From Ridgeia piscesae (Eukaryota > Annelida > Polychaeta > Sabellida > Siboglinidae): DNA of 64,000 nt. The translations under genes were made by a program, and so were the position numbers. Numbering within the stretch: the first letter of the stretch is position 1; the number at the start of each line of letters is the position of its first letter. The stretch lies in assembly GCA_025642075.2 (NCBI GenBank), contig JAODUO010000545.1, positions 1 through 64,000 of the forward strand. Direction: 5' to 3'. The notes under the pieces were generated by a model, which was given only the letters and a program-made list of their open reading frames with translations, made no database searches and was not told the origin of the DNA. Below, piece by piece: positions 10,928-24,920 of the stretch.

Positions 10928-13900
10928 CAGTGTGCATGAATACAAATGCTTGAGAATAGTTTTATGTGCGATTTGTGTGGCATAAAACTGCTTAATGTGT
11001 GCTTAATGTTTATCTGGAGGTCACTTATAAAAAATGAAATTTGTTATTCTAACTTGTACTTCAATTGTCAAATAAGTACTGCTATTGATGTTTTATCTTG
11101 TTTTCTTTTTTGCTGAATAACACCCAATGATAACCAGAATTGTATTCTTTCTGTATTATCTGACATATTTTAAGCAAATGATTCTTAGGGGTATACAAAA
11201 TACAAGTTTCTTCAGTACACCTCTTTTTTTCGGACATATTGCCTGAGTGTTTGTGGCTATAATAATAGCTTCATATGTTGTTTTTATATGATTAATGAGT
11301 GCAGCTGAATGTCATAATACTGCTTCGGTGGTGAAAATGTAACAATTAAAATGTTCCAAGTGTAAACTAGTGTCTTGCGGAACGCCTTTGTCCAAGTGTT
11401 ATGCATCCCTACAAATATGCTAAACATGAGTTATAGCACTAATTAGTTTCCAAGATAATTTCATGTCAGGAATGTAACATGGCTGTATTTTCGTAAATAT
11501 GTCTCCTTACAGATAACTTGTGTATATGTATATTAACAACATTAAAATGAGCAAACAGTTTAGTATGCAGGGAATCCCCAGAAAAAGGCCACAAGATTAT
11601 ACTTGGAACATTGAAAACTTATTTTAAACACCTTGTTACAAATGATGAGTTAATCAAATGCCTATTAAAAACTATCAATTAAACTCAGTTTTTTTCTGAA
11701 ATAATTCTTAATTTTAACCCCTGCAGTAAAGTGAATTAACACAGAAGTGAACAGACCTGCTCCAAAATGGACACATTTAACAAACAGCCTTATGCACACA
11801 CAACAGTCATTTCTGCAAGTCAAACTGGTCATCAATTGTTTTACTTTTCTACTTTTCCCATTGAGCATTCTTTTGCTATCTTTACTCTCACAGCCTTCCA
11901 TTCACAGCAAACATTAAATTTGTCCTGTATCTTACATGCAGCCAGCTGTTTTTTCCTAGTGTTAATTCTAGAAAATTACTTGCATTTTGCTAGTGCATTG
12001 CATCAGATCTAAGAACAGGCTTAGGACATTTATCAATATGTGTTCACTTGTGGCACAAACAATGTTATTGTGAACAAAACCAACTTTATTTACTATAACA
12101 ATAATTATCAATTCATACAATAGTATGTATCATTTCAAAGGTAGCATAAAATCAATATCTTACTGTATGCTAGATAACAGATTACATATGAATAATGTAT
12201 TACAGTTATGTACAAGTTTACAGGACTGGTGGTCCCTTTTGAAATCAGCAAAACCAAGCAACAGTAAATGTGATACTCCTATGTGAGGCCAATTGATATT
12301 AATTTATTATACTCACTTGTATATAAATATGGACTTTGGTGAATCATAATCACTGCTTAGACTCTTCACCATATTCACTTATTTGATACGTATACTTACA
12401 AGATGACCAGAAACAATTGTGTAAATGCAGCAGTGTAAAGTTTTTCACTGTATAGAATATTAAATTTATGTTTGTCACCTGCATGTGCACAATATGTATT
12501 TAACCAGTAGACACCCCTCACACCACTGTAAAGGTAACTAAATAAATAGCAAAATTAATACAACTTGCATTTACAGAAAACGAATAATTTTGAACATACA
12601 TTTTTAAAATTAAAACCAACAAGGAACTTTCCAGTTTAACGTGGTTTCAATAGTTGTGGACAGGAGCATAGATATGCCAGATATGCAGTGCAACTACACA
12701 TTTCTTGTATACAGTGATACTACCATAGAATAGGTCTATGCAAAATTGTAGTGCAGAATTTGACCAGTTTGTGGGCCATGGAGGATCCTAGAGGCACTAT
12801 TGATTCAATCAAATTTAGAGTTCTTGTGTACAGTGGTGGTACTCTAAGATGTCTAGATGCATAATTTGAAAGAAATTATTCTGAATGGTTTCTTTGATAT
12901 GACAGCTAATGGCGGACATCGTATTCTGGACGAAGAGTGATGCCATAAGTATGTTGATCTTCAACCTATAGGATTAACAAAAAACTAGCCAACTGTTGCA
13001 ATTGTAGAACTTCTTCACAGGTGAATGACATGAGTAAATACATTCAAACTTGAATTTTACACTGTTACACATGACAATTCACTTTAATACCAATTGGGTT
13101 TAGTTAATGAAAACTTTACTGTATGACTTTAGACAATGGTAGTATTATCTTGATTTTCCTATTTGCAGCAAAAATTCATCTGTTATAATTGACGTAACAC
13201 TGCAAACCTTTTAAGTGGTAGGTTGCAAAATGTATGGAAGTGTTTAATGTGAACAACATAACCAACATGTTAACTGTGGTGAACATTTGTCAGATTGCCT
13301 TAAGCTTCAATGTATGTGCTATTACCTGCCACTGTTTCATTTCATTATGCAAATATCTTAATAAGTGAAACATATCTATACATAAATAATATTGAAACTT
13401 CAATAAATTAATAAAAACATTGCATGATTACAAATTCATGAACAACTGTGATATCACTCTAACATATTATGCTATGATACCAAGAAGTACTATTTACAAA
13501 AAAATTACAAATCATCCTACAGAGGTAATGGCCAAAGAACAGAAGAAATCCACGTCACTGTAATGTAAAACACACTGTAATTCGGAACACTAATGTGTAA
13601 TATTAACAATTATTGCTTAAAGCAACACAAATTTTAACCATTAGCAGTAAAACTGTTTAGATTACAAATGCCCAAACATGTTTAATCTACTACCTGTAGT
13701 ATTATCATGTCCAATATTATTATATGATCAGCTTACAAATGGTCAATAGAAATTACTTTCATTATCATTGTGTTATAATTAATTACTAATTTATAAACAT
13801 TACTATAATTAAGTCAATCATTCTTAAATAAAAATTTGAATTACCAGGTAAGTATAATTATACGTGAATCAGTTGTGATAGGATCCATAAGCGTGGTGAA

Positions 13901-14130
13901 ACACTTAAATATCACTGCACGATACTTTTACCATTCCTACCGGAGTCATCAAAGTTTGAGCTTGTACTTTGTCCCAGTTATCAGATGTGGAGCTGCAAAT
14001 TCTTTCAAACATGGGCAATGCAAATGTATGCGTATATCTTTTTCCTGCTTAATTCTATCTATCTGTAAACAGTAATTCGCTGCATGAAACTGCTTCACAC
14101 TTCTGTGTAAGTCCACGTGACCAACCAATC

Positions 14131-17100
14131 TCACTGTGTGACGTATCCAGAGACGGAAACTTGCTGCACCAATCCCGCTACTTCACTGGCGGGAATCATC
14201 ACCTCGGTATACTGCACTGTCTGGTACTGATTATTGGCGATCGACTGCACGCCGTTCATCATCTGCGCTCCTGCGTCATCTTCGCCGATCACCCGAACGT
14301 TTGGCTCCGACACAATGACTGTCATCTCTCCGAGTTGAGCCATCTGCAGCGCGGCCTCGGCTGTGGTGCCTGCTGGCTGGGCTATGATGATTGTCTGGTT
14401 TGGAACAATCTGCACAGGTTGAATATCGCCCTGCGTAAGCACCGCAGCTGCGTCGTCAACTGGCAGCTCATATTTGATATCCTCCATATGTTTTGATGGC
14501 TCTATTGTGTACTGAGTCACAAGGTCGGTGATACGGACGCGCTTCTCGGGTGGCGAGCCGAGTCCGTGCTGCTTCAACATGTGCTCCTTCAGTTTGTCAT
14601 ATCTTGTCGTAGAGAAGTCACATTCATCACATCTGAAATCATATAATTCACACTTACATAATCTTGTAGTAGATGGAATCATGTAGTACCAGCAATAAAT
14701 GCATGAGACATACTAAAAGTGGTTATATTTATTACAAAAATTACCATAATCCCCCTGGGGAAGCATTTTGTTTTGCCACTACCATGCTCAAGTGATAACT
14801 GTTCCCACCCCTGGTAAACTATTCAGCTAGAACTAATCACCCTGAAGAAAACAAAAAGTGCCCCCGAATAGCCCTTAGTAGAAGTAACAAAACTTTTAAG
14901 ATTTATAATAAAATAAGAATTTGGCACAGCAGGGATTCCCCGGGGATGTGTAATTATCTGGAGCCAATAACTTTTCCTTCATTGGCTCTAAAAAATAGTA
15001 CAACTGTAAAAAGAAGTGTTCCTGCAGGCGTAACTTTTCTGTGATGGTCAGGTGGCAATTTGCAGCAAGGGTTCGAGATTCGATATATCAAAGTATCGCG
15101 ATACTTATGAAAGTTCGATACCGATACTTAGTGGTATCGCGATACTGCGATATTTTTGGTATCGAACGCCCACTGTTCGATACCTTTGATACCTTCGATA
15201 CTTCGACATTGAGTCATTCGATGACGTCGATGCGAAGGCGCAACATCATTGTCGATGACGTCGTTCCATTGTTTACGGGAGCTACCATTACTCATACACA
15301 GCGCTTCGCTGCCTAACTTAGGCGTGGTTGTTTAAAAAATAATATAACAGCAAATGTGAATTGTTTTCTAAAACTTTATTGTAGAGTTAGTCTGTATAAT
15401 AACGGTTTTCTGTGCGCGATCTTAGTCTAGGTCAGACTTCACTTAGCCTCGGTTATCCAAATTAAGCTTCGTGACTCTCTCGTTTGGTGGCACTGCCGTA
15501 CTAAGTACCATGCCATCTGTCTCCCTACTTTATTTACGGCTACGCGTCCAAAAACACATCCTATAGTATTTTTAATAGAGTTTATTGCACGAACAAGTAT
15601 TTATGAAACTAGTTTAATAATAATATTATTAATATAAATAATTATTCGAGCGCGATGCGCAAGCAAGCTTTGTTTATCCGGGTTCCGTTTGATGGCTCTG
15701 TTTTGCTGTTTGGTGGCGCCACCGTTTGCCGTATATGACTCCCACAACCAAGACGAACGACAACAAGTCGCAACGTTCATCGCTAATTTGGCAGTTTTTC
15801 CAACAAAGAATGTCTGCTATGCCAGAAGCGCCCCAAAGATAGCGGGGGAAATACATCAAATTTGATTCACTGTCACTGTCCATCATTCAAGAAACTATCA
15901 AAACATGAATGATGATCAACTTTCATCGAAGGACACGTCGACATCGATCGTCGTGGACAACTTCGCAATGACTCGAGAATGTGTTCTATCAAAATGTTCG
16001 ACAATGAGCACGCAGTGAACATCTAGTTACAGTCAAAGTGAATCGCCATCGGTTGCCGAATTTACTACTGCGGCCCCAGCGTCAAGAAGTGACATATACG
16101 ATGTGACTGATTGACGATGACGATGCGCTTACTAGCCTTACTGCATCTACTGTTACTGGCACTGGCGAAACAAGTTCACCACTGGCAGAGGCACAGGCAG
16201 AGGTAGAGGGAGAAACCGACCTGTTCTTGAAACAATTGCATAAACATTATGGGACTTGCTATTTGTACTTGATAACGTGGTAATTTAAGTTTTATATTAA
16301 AAAATATTGGTGTGAACTGGGAAGTAAAATTGTAATTTTAATTAATATTTTTTCTATTATTAATTAGTGTTATTTTATTGTAATAGTCTATACAGTTTTG
16401 ATGTTAAATCACAATTATCTTTACGATACAATTAATAAAAAAACAGGTATAACAGTGTGTGTTCAGCTATGCTGGCAATATAATAAGTGATATGTGTTTT
16501 TAACAATAAAACTTTATTTGTATGTTATATTTCAGCTGTACTTGTTGATGGTAACTATAGGAGACACGATGAATTGAAATTTTGAAATTAAGCTGCTATA
16601 GTGTATTTGCAAACAACTGGGTATTTTATTGCAGTTGTCTTTATTGTTTTAATATTATATTACAATTTCTTTTTACTTTTACAACAGTAATCAATTATAT
16701 TGAAACTGTTGTTTACTTGAATAAAATGAAAATTGCATATTAATTAAATTGTTTGCATGATTACAAGTACATTATTACATATTTCTCTACAAGAGAAAAA
16801 TTGTGTGTGCTTCTGTGGCATTAATCTAAGTGGATAGTGTGTTTCATAGGGTATGTGTACTGTACTGAATTATACTTACAAGGTAAATTTCGACTATCGA
16901 ATAAAAATCTAGTATCGATTGATTTCGAAGAATTCTGGTATCGAACCAGCAATATATCGATCGATATAGAAGAATTCTGATATCGAACCAGCATTACTTC
17001 TGTTGCATACTGTTCTTCTACTGGGAAATGTGTTCTATGTGAATATTAGACTTATAACGTAAGTATCGAGTATCGAACAAAATTCAGGTATCGATCGGTA

Positions 17101-20100
17101 TCAAACAAAACCTGGCATCGAACCAGCACTACTAGAAACACATTCTTGAAAGCATACACGACAATTGTAACCAATTATACAATCAGACCATGCAATGTAC
17201 ATAATATACAATGCGATCACTAATAAAGATTTAGCATTTCACTCAAGCAGTCATTCAGGTAGCGCCATCTGTTGTACTGATGGAGTATTAACTATTATTG
17301 CAGTTTTACTCCACTATTTTTAAGAAGTTGCTGGACTAGGCATTGATTACTTTTTAAATCACCATTACTATGGGCTGTATCACTACACTTTACCAAGTCT
17401 ACTGACTCATCCTGACAGTAAAACATGCTTCTGTGAATCTGTGTGCTTCTGGAGTGGTGACGACTGCCTCCAAAATGGGAATTCTCAATTTCTCATATAT
17501 ATATATAACACGCCATTTAATACTACCTCACAGTAACAGATGGTACTCCATGTTCAATTTCAGTTTATTAATAATAGCAGCAGGTTTCACCTGCATCTCA
17601 CCGGGCAGCTACAGTTCCTGATTCAAATGTTTTACTAATATCTGACCCAGGGCTTTATGCAGGATACAATTTTTTGCTAGTCAGTTTTTGGCTGAACCTG
17701 TGGATGTTAACTCAAATACAACTGAAATACACACAAGCCAGTCGAGATATTTTTATGACTTGAAACAAGCTACAAACATACGTGTGACACACATTTTGAA
17801 GGCATAGCTGACAATACGATTTTGGAAGACTTTCTTGCTTTTTTATTTCTTTACCTGTCAATTATATTTCTACCTGTCCACAACAAGTTTTACCCGTACA
17901 TATGATGGGTGGACGGGTCGCTGCATTAAGCTATGCTAATATATGGACAAAAATATAATGCTGACATACCTGTGAGGTTTCTCTGTCTGGTGCAACATCA
18001 TGTGCCTGCGCATGTTTTTCACGAGTGAGAAGCTTTGACCACAGATTTCGCACTGGTGCGGCTTCTCGCGTGTGTGAGTCAGCATGTGGTACTTGAGATT
18101 CTGCCGTTTCGTCGCCTGAAATGTGCACTCGGCATGCGGACAGCGGAACGTGTTTCCCGAGTGGATCAACCGATGTGCTTTCAGTTGACTCTTGTGCGCC
18201 GTCGCATACCCACAGACGTCACACAGGTGGTCCTTCTTGTTGCTGTGTGTGATCATGTGGTTCTTTAGTGCATGCTTCCACTTGAAGCCCATCGAGCACA
18301 CCTCGCATATAAACGGTTTCTCTTTCGAGTGCTTCGGCAAATGCAGGTTCAACTGCGTCCTTGTCCTGAAACGTGTGTCGCACGTCGGACAGAAAAATGG
18401 CATTGGTCCTTTGTGCTTTACAATGTGTCCGTTCAGCACTTCGCGGCTGTCAAAGTGCTGGTCGCAGTAGTAGCAGGTGTTCAGTGCAAATTTGTGCAAC
18501 TTTTTGTGATTTGTCATTTCTCGTACTCTGTTCGTAGTGAAGTCACATGAATCGCACTGGTACTTTCCCGGTAAGAACATCATCTCCTGTGATAAGTCTG
18601 GATCATTTTCATCAGAATTTGAGCATGGAAAAGATTCTTCCAAAGAGCTGTCTTTCAACATTGTTTCTCCTTCCTGCAACACAGGCAAAACCTTTGTTTT
18701 ATTATGAAATCATGCAAACATTATGAAAACTAGGATATTAACCCAACACAACGCAACACCTTACACATTATGCTTGCCAATGATGTAATAACTATCACTC
18801 GTCAGTACATATATCTTTCTAACAGCTGAACATCAATAAATATATGATTATTTCTTTTTAAGCATTTTATTACAAAGTAATTAGTGTAACTGAAACAAAC
18901 GGCTACTGTTAGATATTGAACAGTAATGTATTTATAAAATTAGCTTGATCAGTCAAATACTGAAATGTTATTTCCATATATTATAATCAAATGTGGCACT
19001 GATTTAGTACTATCGATTTTAATTCTAAGTATTATTTTATCTAAATTATTCTTTGGTAGGTACATTGTGCTAATTATAACTTTCATTTTTAAAAGGTGAA
19101 ACAAATGAACTGTGAAACTGCTCACTAATATATAATGTATGGCAGCACTGCTTGGTGACTAGTTCTGAAACTAGATAGGTCTGGTATCTAGAATGTTTTG
19201 AGGAAGCGCTGTTTTGCATGCTCAATTAAAATGGGAAAGATAGGAAATTCCAAAAGATGGAGCCCTGCCAGAAACTTCGAATTTGATTGGCTGAGAATAA
19301 TTAAAAGATGTTTTCACAATTAGGAAATTATAATATACTTTATATACTTATAATATACTTTATATTTTAAACTGTGGTCAATTTACTATATAGTACAAAG
19401 TATGTGTGCATGTGGTGTGCATGCATATGACTATGAGATGCTAATGGCCTGCCATGTGCATACAAAACTGAGCAGAGCATCCCATTTTTAGGTTTGTGTT
19501 TAGACATATTTGGTCGCTAATTTCTGCTGTTACTTACCGGCTGCAACTCAATTTTAATCCTGTCTGCTTTTGTAGGCTTTCGCTCAGCTGTATTCACTTT
19601 CTCTGCATCACGTTTAGTTGTCTGAGGCATTCCCCGACTTAGTGACAATCTTCGTTTGGGTGATGCCATTGCCATTTTTGGTGTAGGTTTAGGCGTACGA
19701 CGACTTCGCCTCATACCAACAACTTCTGAAGTTTCTGGCTTGGAATCTACTTTTTCAACTACAGTTACTGTCTTTTCAGCTGTTTCAGAGCTAGTACATT
19801 CTGTGTTTGGATGCATCTCTGTTTCAAGGCCTACACACTCCGGGCTCAAACGTTCTTTTGTATCTCGTGCTGGAGCATTACACTCAGCACCAGTTCTTTC
19901 TTGTTCAGATGCAAACAGAGTTTCTATAATCTGAAACGTCTCACCATCTGTGAGACTGCTTATCAGACTGGTACCCGAGGGTTGCATAGCAACAGTATAG
20001 ATGTGCTGTTCTTTCTCTGAAGTGGGAAACTCTTGAAAACCATCTGCACCACAATCATCATGACAACTCACAGACTCAATACTCTTTTCAGTTGGCTTCT

Positions 20101-20863
20101 GTTTACGTGGACGACCTCGTCTTGCTTTGGGTGCATTAAGTTGACATGGTTCCTTTTTGGGGAGATGAGCCTTTGCCTTGACACGCACGGGTGCCACACC
20201 CACATTGCTACTCGTTGACGTAGATTTATCCATCGTTTGTACTTTGTCACACTTCATGCCTAGCAGCTGGGGGAGAACCTGAGTGGAGACAGATACTAGC
20301 TTCTTTGACTTCAACCTGGATGCCCCCATTTCGCAAGAACCGTGCACTTCGCCTCTGTCCGTGTTTACTGCAGCGTCGCTTCTTGTTTTTGTAGGGAAAG
20401 CCTTCGCACGCAACACTTCCCACAGTTCCGAAGCGCCGACTTTTCCGACACTAAAATCCTCGCAGAATTGTACAATCGTATCGATTTGCATAATGCGGGC
20501 TATTTCAGAGATCTGAAATACGTTAGTGTCTTTCACCAACATTTTCCCTGTATATATGTAATCTATAACGGCGCCAACAGCTTCTTCGTATAATACATTG
20601 GGTTCACTGCCGTCGATCTGTATTTCAATCACTTGGGGAGCTCTCTGGGAAAACTGGCGGGGTAAATCTTGGCTCAGAAACGAACCGAAGTAAGGACTAG
20701 CTGCAGCTAATACATTGGAGTGGGCAAATATCTCCCTGTCGCATACCTTCATAACAACATCACAAAATATAGCTGACTGTTTCTGATTGTACAGGATCTG
20801 GGAAATTGTGTCATTATGCGCTTTGTCGCAAAACGACGACTCCCTTACACAAATTGACGCCAT
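14131..20863 (-). CDS. BTB / AT-hook / eight C2H2 zinc-finger transcription factor (ZBTB24-like architecture)
   Basis: Three coding exons join in phase: 20863-19538 (donor CCG|GTAAGT), 18673-17970 (donor CACAG|GTATGT) and 14632-14131 (stop TGA). Together they make 2532 nt and 843 residues. Residues about 18-138 form a BTB/POZ domain (FCDVVMKV, FAHSNVLAAASPYF, AVIDYIYTGKM). An AT-hook RRGRPRK lies near 248-254 and a second basic patch (RRSRRTPKP) near 400. Seven C2H2 fingers follow from about 480. The eighth (CDECDFSTTRYDKLKEHM) is cut by the last intron after residue 677. The tail is Gln/Val-rich and ends GYVTQ. BTB plus AT-hook plus eight fingers matches ZBTB24, a nuclear regulator of centromeric and gene-body methylation in vertebrates, but orthology is only suggested by architecture. 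A CCAAT box (20901-20897) sits 34 nt upstream of the start. Confidence 0.88.
15774..15905 (+). pseudogene. Frameshifted BED-type zinc finger of a hAT transposase
   Basis: One + frame gives SSLIWQFF, the start of a BED finger. The adjacent frame gives ECLLCQKRPKDSGGNTSNL followed by H and C residues, the diagnostic CxxC...GGNTSNL part. A frameshift near 15805 separates them and stops follow, so the gene is dead. Confidence 0.75.
16915..16998 (+). repeat. Tandem duplication in the right end of the hAT relic
   Basis: The block GAAGAATTCTGGTATCGAACC is followed by a near-identical copy GAAGAATTCTGATATCGAACC about 40 bp later, with ATCGAT-rich spacers. It is consistent with a subterminal transposase-binding repeat. 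Confidence 0.5.
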
Positions 20864-20896
20864 TTTCAATGGCGCATGTGCGCGTCTGCTTTCCTT

Positions 20897-20901
20897 ATTG
20901 G
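20897..20901 (-). promoter_or_regulatory. CCAAT box upstream of the BTB-ZnF gene
   Basis: ATTGG on the + strand is CCAAT on the coding strand, 34 nt upstream of the ATG. It is followed by a CG-rich CGCGCACATGCGCC segment, and the start sits in AAAATGGCG, a YY1-like initiator context. The promoter role is inferred from motifs. Confidence 0.4.
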
Positions 20902-23900
20902 TCAAAATAAATTAACAACAATTCATTTTCTAATACACGTTCCATACTTTGGAACCAATGACATAATTTTCTTATATTATATATTTTGTAGTTTATAATG
21001 TAATATTGCTTGGTTTTTTTATTTTCTAACGAAAATATTTCGAAATATAATCCGATGAATTCTTAAAACTAGGTCACACAAACCAGGTCAACGTCACGGT
21101 GCACCTTGTCAACATCAGTTTCACGTGGTGTACTTACGTAGTTGTCGGCGTCTTCTTTGCGCCTTATTATTAATGGGTTATACCCTGCTTAAGTTTGTGC
21201 GATTTTGGATGCGCACACGATGCAAACACTTCTATAGTGTAATATTGTCTTATAAAACGCGAATACGTAATGAGTATAGGCCTTATTATTTATTGACATG
21301 ATAAATGTGAAATGGAAAGCAATTAATTGAGATTTAGGTACATGCTTTGGAAACCCATGGTTTTCTTCTGTGGTTTCTCCATCTTCCTAGTCAGTTTGTT
21401 CATTTGCTTAGCTTCTGTGTCCCCTCCCCCCGAACAGTTGGTTCCAAATACAAGGCCATAATCCCAGCTATTTGTTTTAATGGTAGAATTGTGTAGCATC
21501 ATAGGGCTTTCAGTGAAGAAGACTAGGATTCATATTACCGAGGCCTTCATATGTTATGCTTAAAAGACTAAAGTCGAAAACATGGACAATTTACTTTAAA
21601 GTCACTGCCTCGGTTCACTAGAAATAAGATAATGAATAACTTTCGCATGGACAGTAACAGCAGTTTGGTTGTGTGCTTCGCAGAAAAATGTAAATCAAAC
21701 TATATAATCAAATATAATGTTTATGCATATGCAGGACAGTTGTTTTCATCATAGAACATTTGCATCTCAGGTGCCAAATTTCTTTGTGACATATGTCAAA
21801 ACCACGGTAACTCGGTCTTCTCCATAATTTCTTTCAGAAACACAATTTCTTGCACTGCTGCACACAACCCTGTCACTGGCCTGATGAAGACTATACATAT
21901 TTCATATATGTGGTGATATAAGTTAAGAAAACAAATGTAGCAAGTATTCTCATATTTAGAATAAACATGTTTATTCAACCACATTTGTTGCTCAAGAGCT
22001 GAGAATATGATGCTCTCGTGCAGGAATCAACACAACAATTTGTTTCTGAAATGTCAACATTTAATTGCATGTTTCAATACAAAGGTTTACATGTTCACCA
22101 CCCAGACCAAAGCACCATTCACAGGTTACCTGAACTTGTTTTAAAATGGATTGTAACTTAGAACACTATGTTTAGTTAGAACATAACATAGTTGGAAGTT
22201 ATTTTTCCAAATCGTCTCTCATCTGCGGTATATATTCTACATAGTGGGTATAGTTTATGGTTTTAGTTTTATAGTATATGTTTTGGGTGGTGTGTATTTA
22301 AACAACATAGTAGAAATTCATAAGTAAAAATATAGGTACACATTCCCACACTGTTTTAATGTGTCCTCCACAGACAGAAAGATGTCTCCAAGCAGAAAAT
22401 ATAATTAAACAAATTTAAGTGTGTTATGTTTTGAGAGGAATAAAAATATATTAGTGGGATTTGTGTGTTATTCTGATACTAATTACGGGTTTTACACACT
22501 AAAACATACAGGGCTAGCTTGCTGTTGAAGGGTCACGAGACAATAACAGAATAATTTGGGGTGAAACCCAAGTTTCTTGTAATGTAACTAATGGGTATTA
22601 AAATAAACCAGCAAACCAGAACTTCTATGCTTTCAAAGTAAAAGCCTGGGGATTGTTTCACCATGATGATGAACTCAAGCGAAAACCAACCTTTAAAAGA
22701 ATCCGTTGTTAAATTTAACAAGCTTTTGCAAAATCTGCAGCCGTGTAACCAAAGACAATATTTCTGTGACACACAGAAAGGGTCATGGTGGAGCATCCTG
22801 GTGTTAAACAATTTACATATGCAAAACCATGTTAATGAATGGGTTTGACATTAAGGAGCAATTCCATTAAAGAGCAGAGTCAGCCTTATGTGATCATAAA
22901 TGTATGATCTATTGGGTAGCCGTATCAGAAAGAGATAGAAAGAGATTTTCATTATAAATAGAATATATATACATCTGTACATGTTAAAAAACCCATACTA
23001 TTCAACAACACGTGAAAGCATCAATTATAAATATAACATAAATGTGTGCACATTTTAGCTATATACACATTTCTGGTTAGCTTATCATTAAATACAATAT
23101 TTTTCTACAAATTTAACTGTGAAAGGTTTCATAATTAAAAAATAATCACAGAACACCATGCAAAAGGTGTTTCTTGTCTTGAAAGCCCTCCCAGCATTTT
23201 GGAATGTTAATTGCATTTTCACATTTGTTCATCGCACAGCACTGCCATCTCTGGTCATCACTGCAAAACAAATCTTAACAAATGTTGTATCGTATGCAAA
23301 ACATAAATCTAGCAGTATGTTCTATAACTATGATACGCAAAACCTGTCTCAGTGGTTTTCCATTTGATGTAATTTCTAAACAATGTCGTTCTAGTAAAAG
23401 GTTTGCATATACACAATATGGTATCACAGTATAGACCTTTCTTCAAATTCATTGACATGTATTGTAAACCAACAGTTCCGTACCATAGAATTAATCCATG
23501 TTTACCACATCAGAGGAAACAGTTGGTCTTGTGGTAGTTTCTAAGGGACATTCAGTTTTATATACTGCTGAGACAAAAGAGGTACTTTATGTCTGTGCAC
23601 TAACTGCACTCGATCCATTCAGGTCTTTTGAATAAGCACAACACACAATATACATTTGGCTACAATAATTGAAATGTGTCAGCAACGTACCTGAATTGGC
23701 CAAGAACTGTTCAATTGGGGTCACGATACAATATAATATGATTATATCATCTGTACTGGTTAAATGGATATTTATCTTCACCTTTGTAAATTCTGGTTTC
23801 CAAAAAGACTTGTTTGTCTGCAGAAACATATGTTATATCAGTCAGATGAATAATAATATGACAGAAGACATTTTTAATATATCAACATACACGTAGCTTT

Positions 23901-24920
23901 GTCTGGATACACACTGAAAATATTTAATGTCCAATTAATAATGACAGATAGATCCCAGTTAATATCAGGACAAGCAGCACGAAATATTTCGGTGCTGACT
24001 CAAATCTCTCAGTTTCAAAATTCTGTGTTACATGCTCAGAGCTACATTGGGTACTTATAAAAACAAAGGTCACTATTCTCCTCTATGAGATTTGAATAGG
24101 GTACATGTTACTATATCTGGATTACTGTCTGGTGAATATGGGAGAATAAACAGCAATAGGAATTGCAGTCAACTGGCCCTGCTTAAGCTGTGTATTGCCA
24201 ATAAAACTGGTAGGAAGTTGGATGAGCTATTGGGCTACCATTTGAGCAAGCTCCCAGTGTTGTATCATTCAGAATGTGAACTCTGTAGCAGGCGTACTAA
24301 AGAAACTACACACAACCTGGTGGGCACTGTACCTTCAATATGCACATTCAGTGTGTATATTATAGTCACAAGAACATTATATTAGTTAATAAGTAAAACC
24401 CTAGTAACAAACACCATTCCTTGCTTTAAATGGGAAAGGTGACTATTACATTTGTAATTGTGTATGCCCTTATGCTGCAGCAGGGTCACAGAATTAAAAG
24501 AAAGTGAAAGTATGGTTACACCAACAGCATAAATGTATAGCCAGCATTGCACACAATTACGCACTATATATTGAACAAATAATACTATTTTTAAATGTGT
24601 GTTGTCACGGCATCCAAAACAATCATTATGTCATTCTCAAAACTAACAGGTAAATCTAATGTCATAATTGTTATCAAGTGCATGCCACAAACTGAAATCA
24701 TTCCTGTACACAACTCTGAGATACTGATTTCCAATATACATATATATATATATAAATACCATATACACATAAACCCAATATTTTGTGGTCACCTGATTTA
24801 CAATCCTGCTGTTATCTCGTAGTAAAAATTTAATGATTTTTGCACAGATTTAAACCAGTGTGTTTATAAATCGAGAGTTTTCATACTAAATTTTGCGTCA
24901 CCTTTTTCGTGGTCATCCCT
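20902..24920. other. AT-rich interval without a recognisable gene
   Basis: Short unrelated open frames only, none with splice-supported coding or known motifs. It separates the BTB-ZnF promoter from the 3' end of the UBXN10-like gene. Confidence 0.5.

Larger units (their letters stand above)
9733..14130. other. Gene-poor AT-rich interval between convergent genes
   Basis: It lies between the 3' end of the + strand helicase gene and the 3' end of the - strand BTB-ZnF gene, so both 3' UTRs probably occupy part of it. Apart from a LINE tail relic and a G14 run, I see no coding sequence. Confidence 0.5.
15060..17130 (+). mobile_element. Degraded hAT-like DNA transposon in the BTB-ZnF gene intron
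   Basis: The two ends share TTCGATA/TATCGAA-rich subterminal repeats. The left end begins near 15068 (CAAGGGTTCGAG) and the right end near 17128 reads, reverse-complemented, GTGCTGGTTCGATGCC. The interior holds a decayed BED zinc finger (15774-15905) and an acidic stretch, but no dimerisation domain, so most of the transposase is deleted. It lies in the same-gene intron 14633-17969. The termini are imperfect and no 8-bp target duplication could be confirmed, so the boundaries are approximate. Confidence 0.6.

Noticed and set aside
11665..12012. Overlapping short frames on both strands
   Set aside because: AT-rich DNA with no motif or splice support.
14131..18688. Two separate zinc-finger genes plus a separate BTB gene
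   Set aside because: Splice donors and acceptors join the three segments in exact phase and total length is divisible by three, so one gene explains all.
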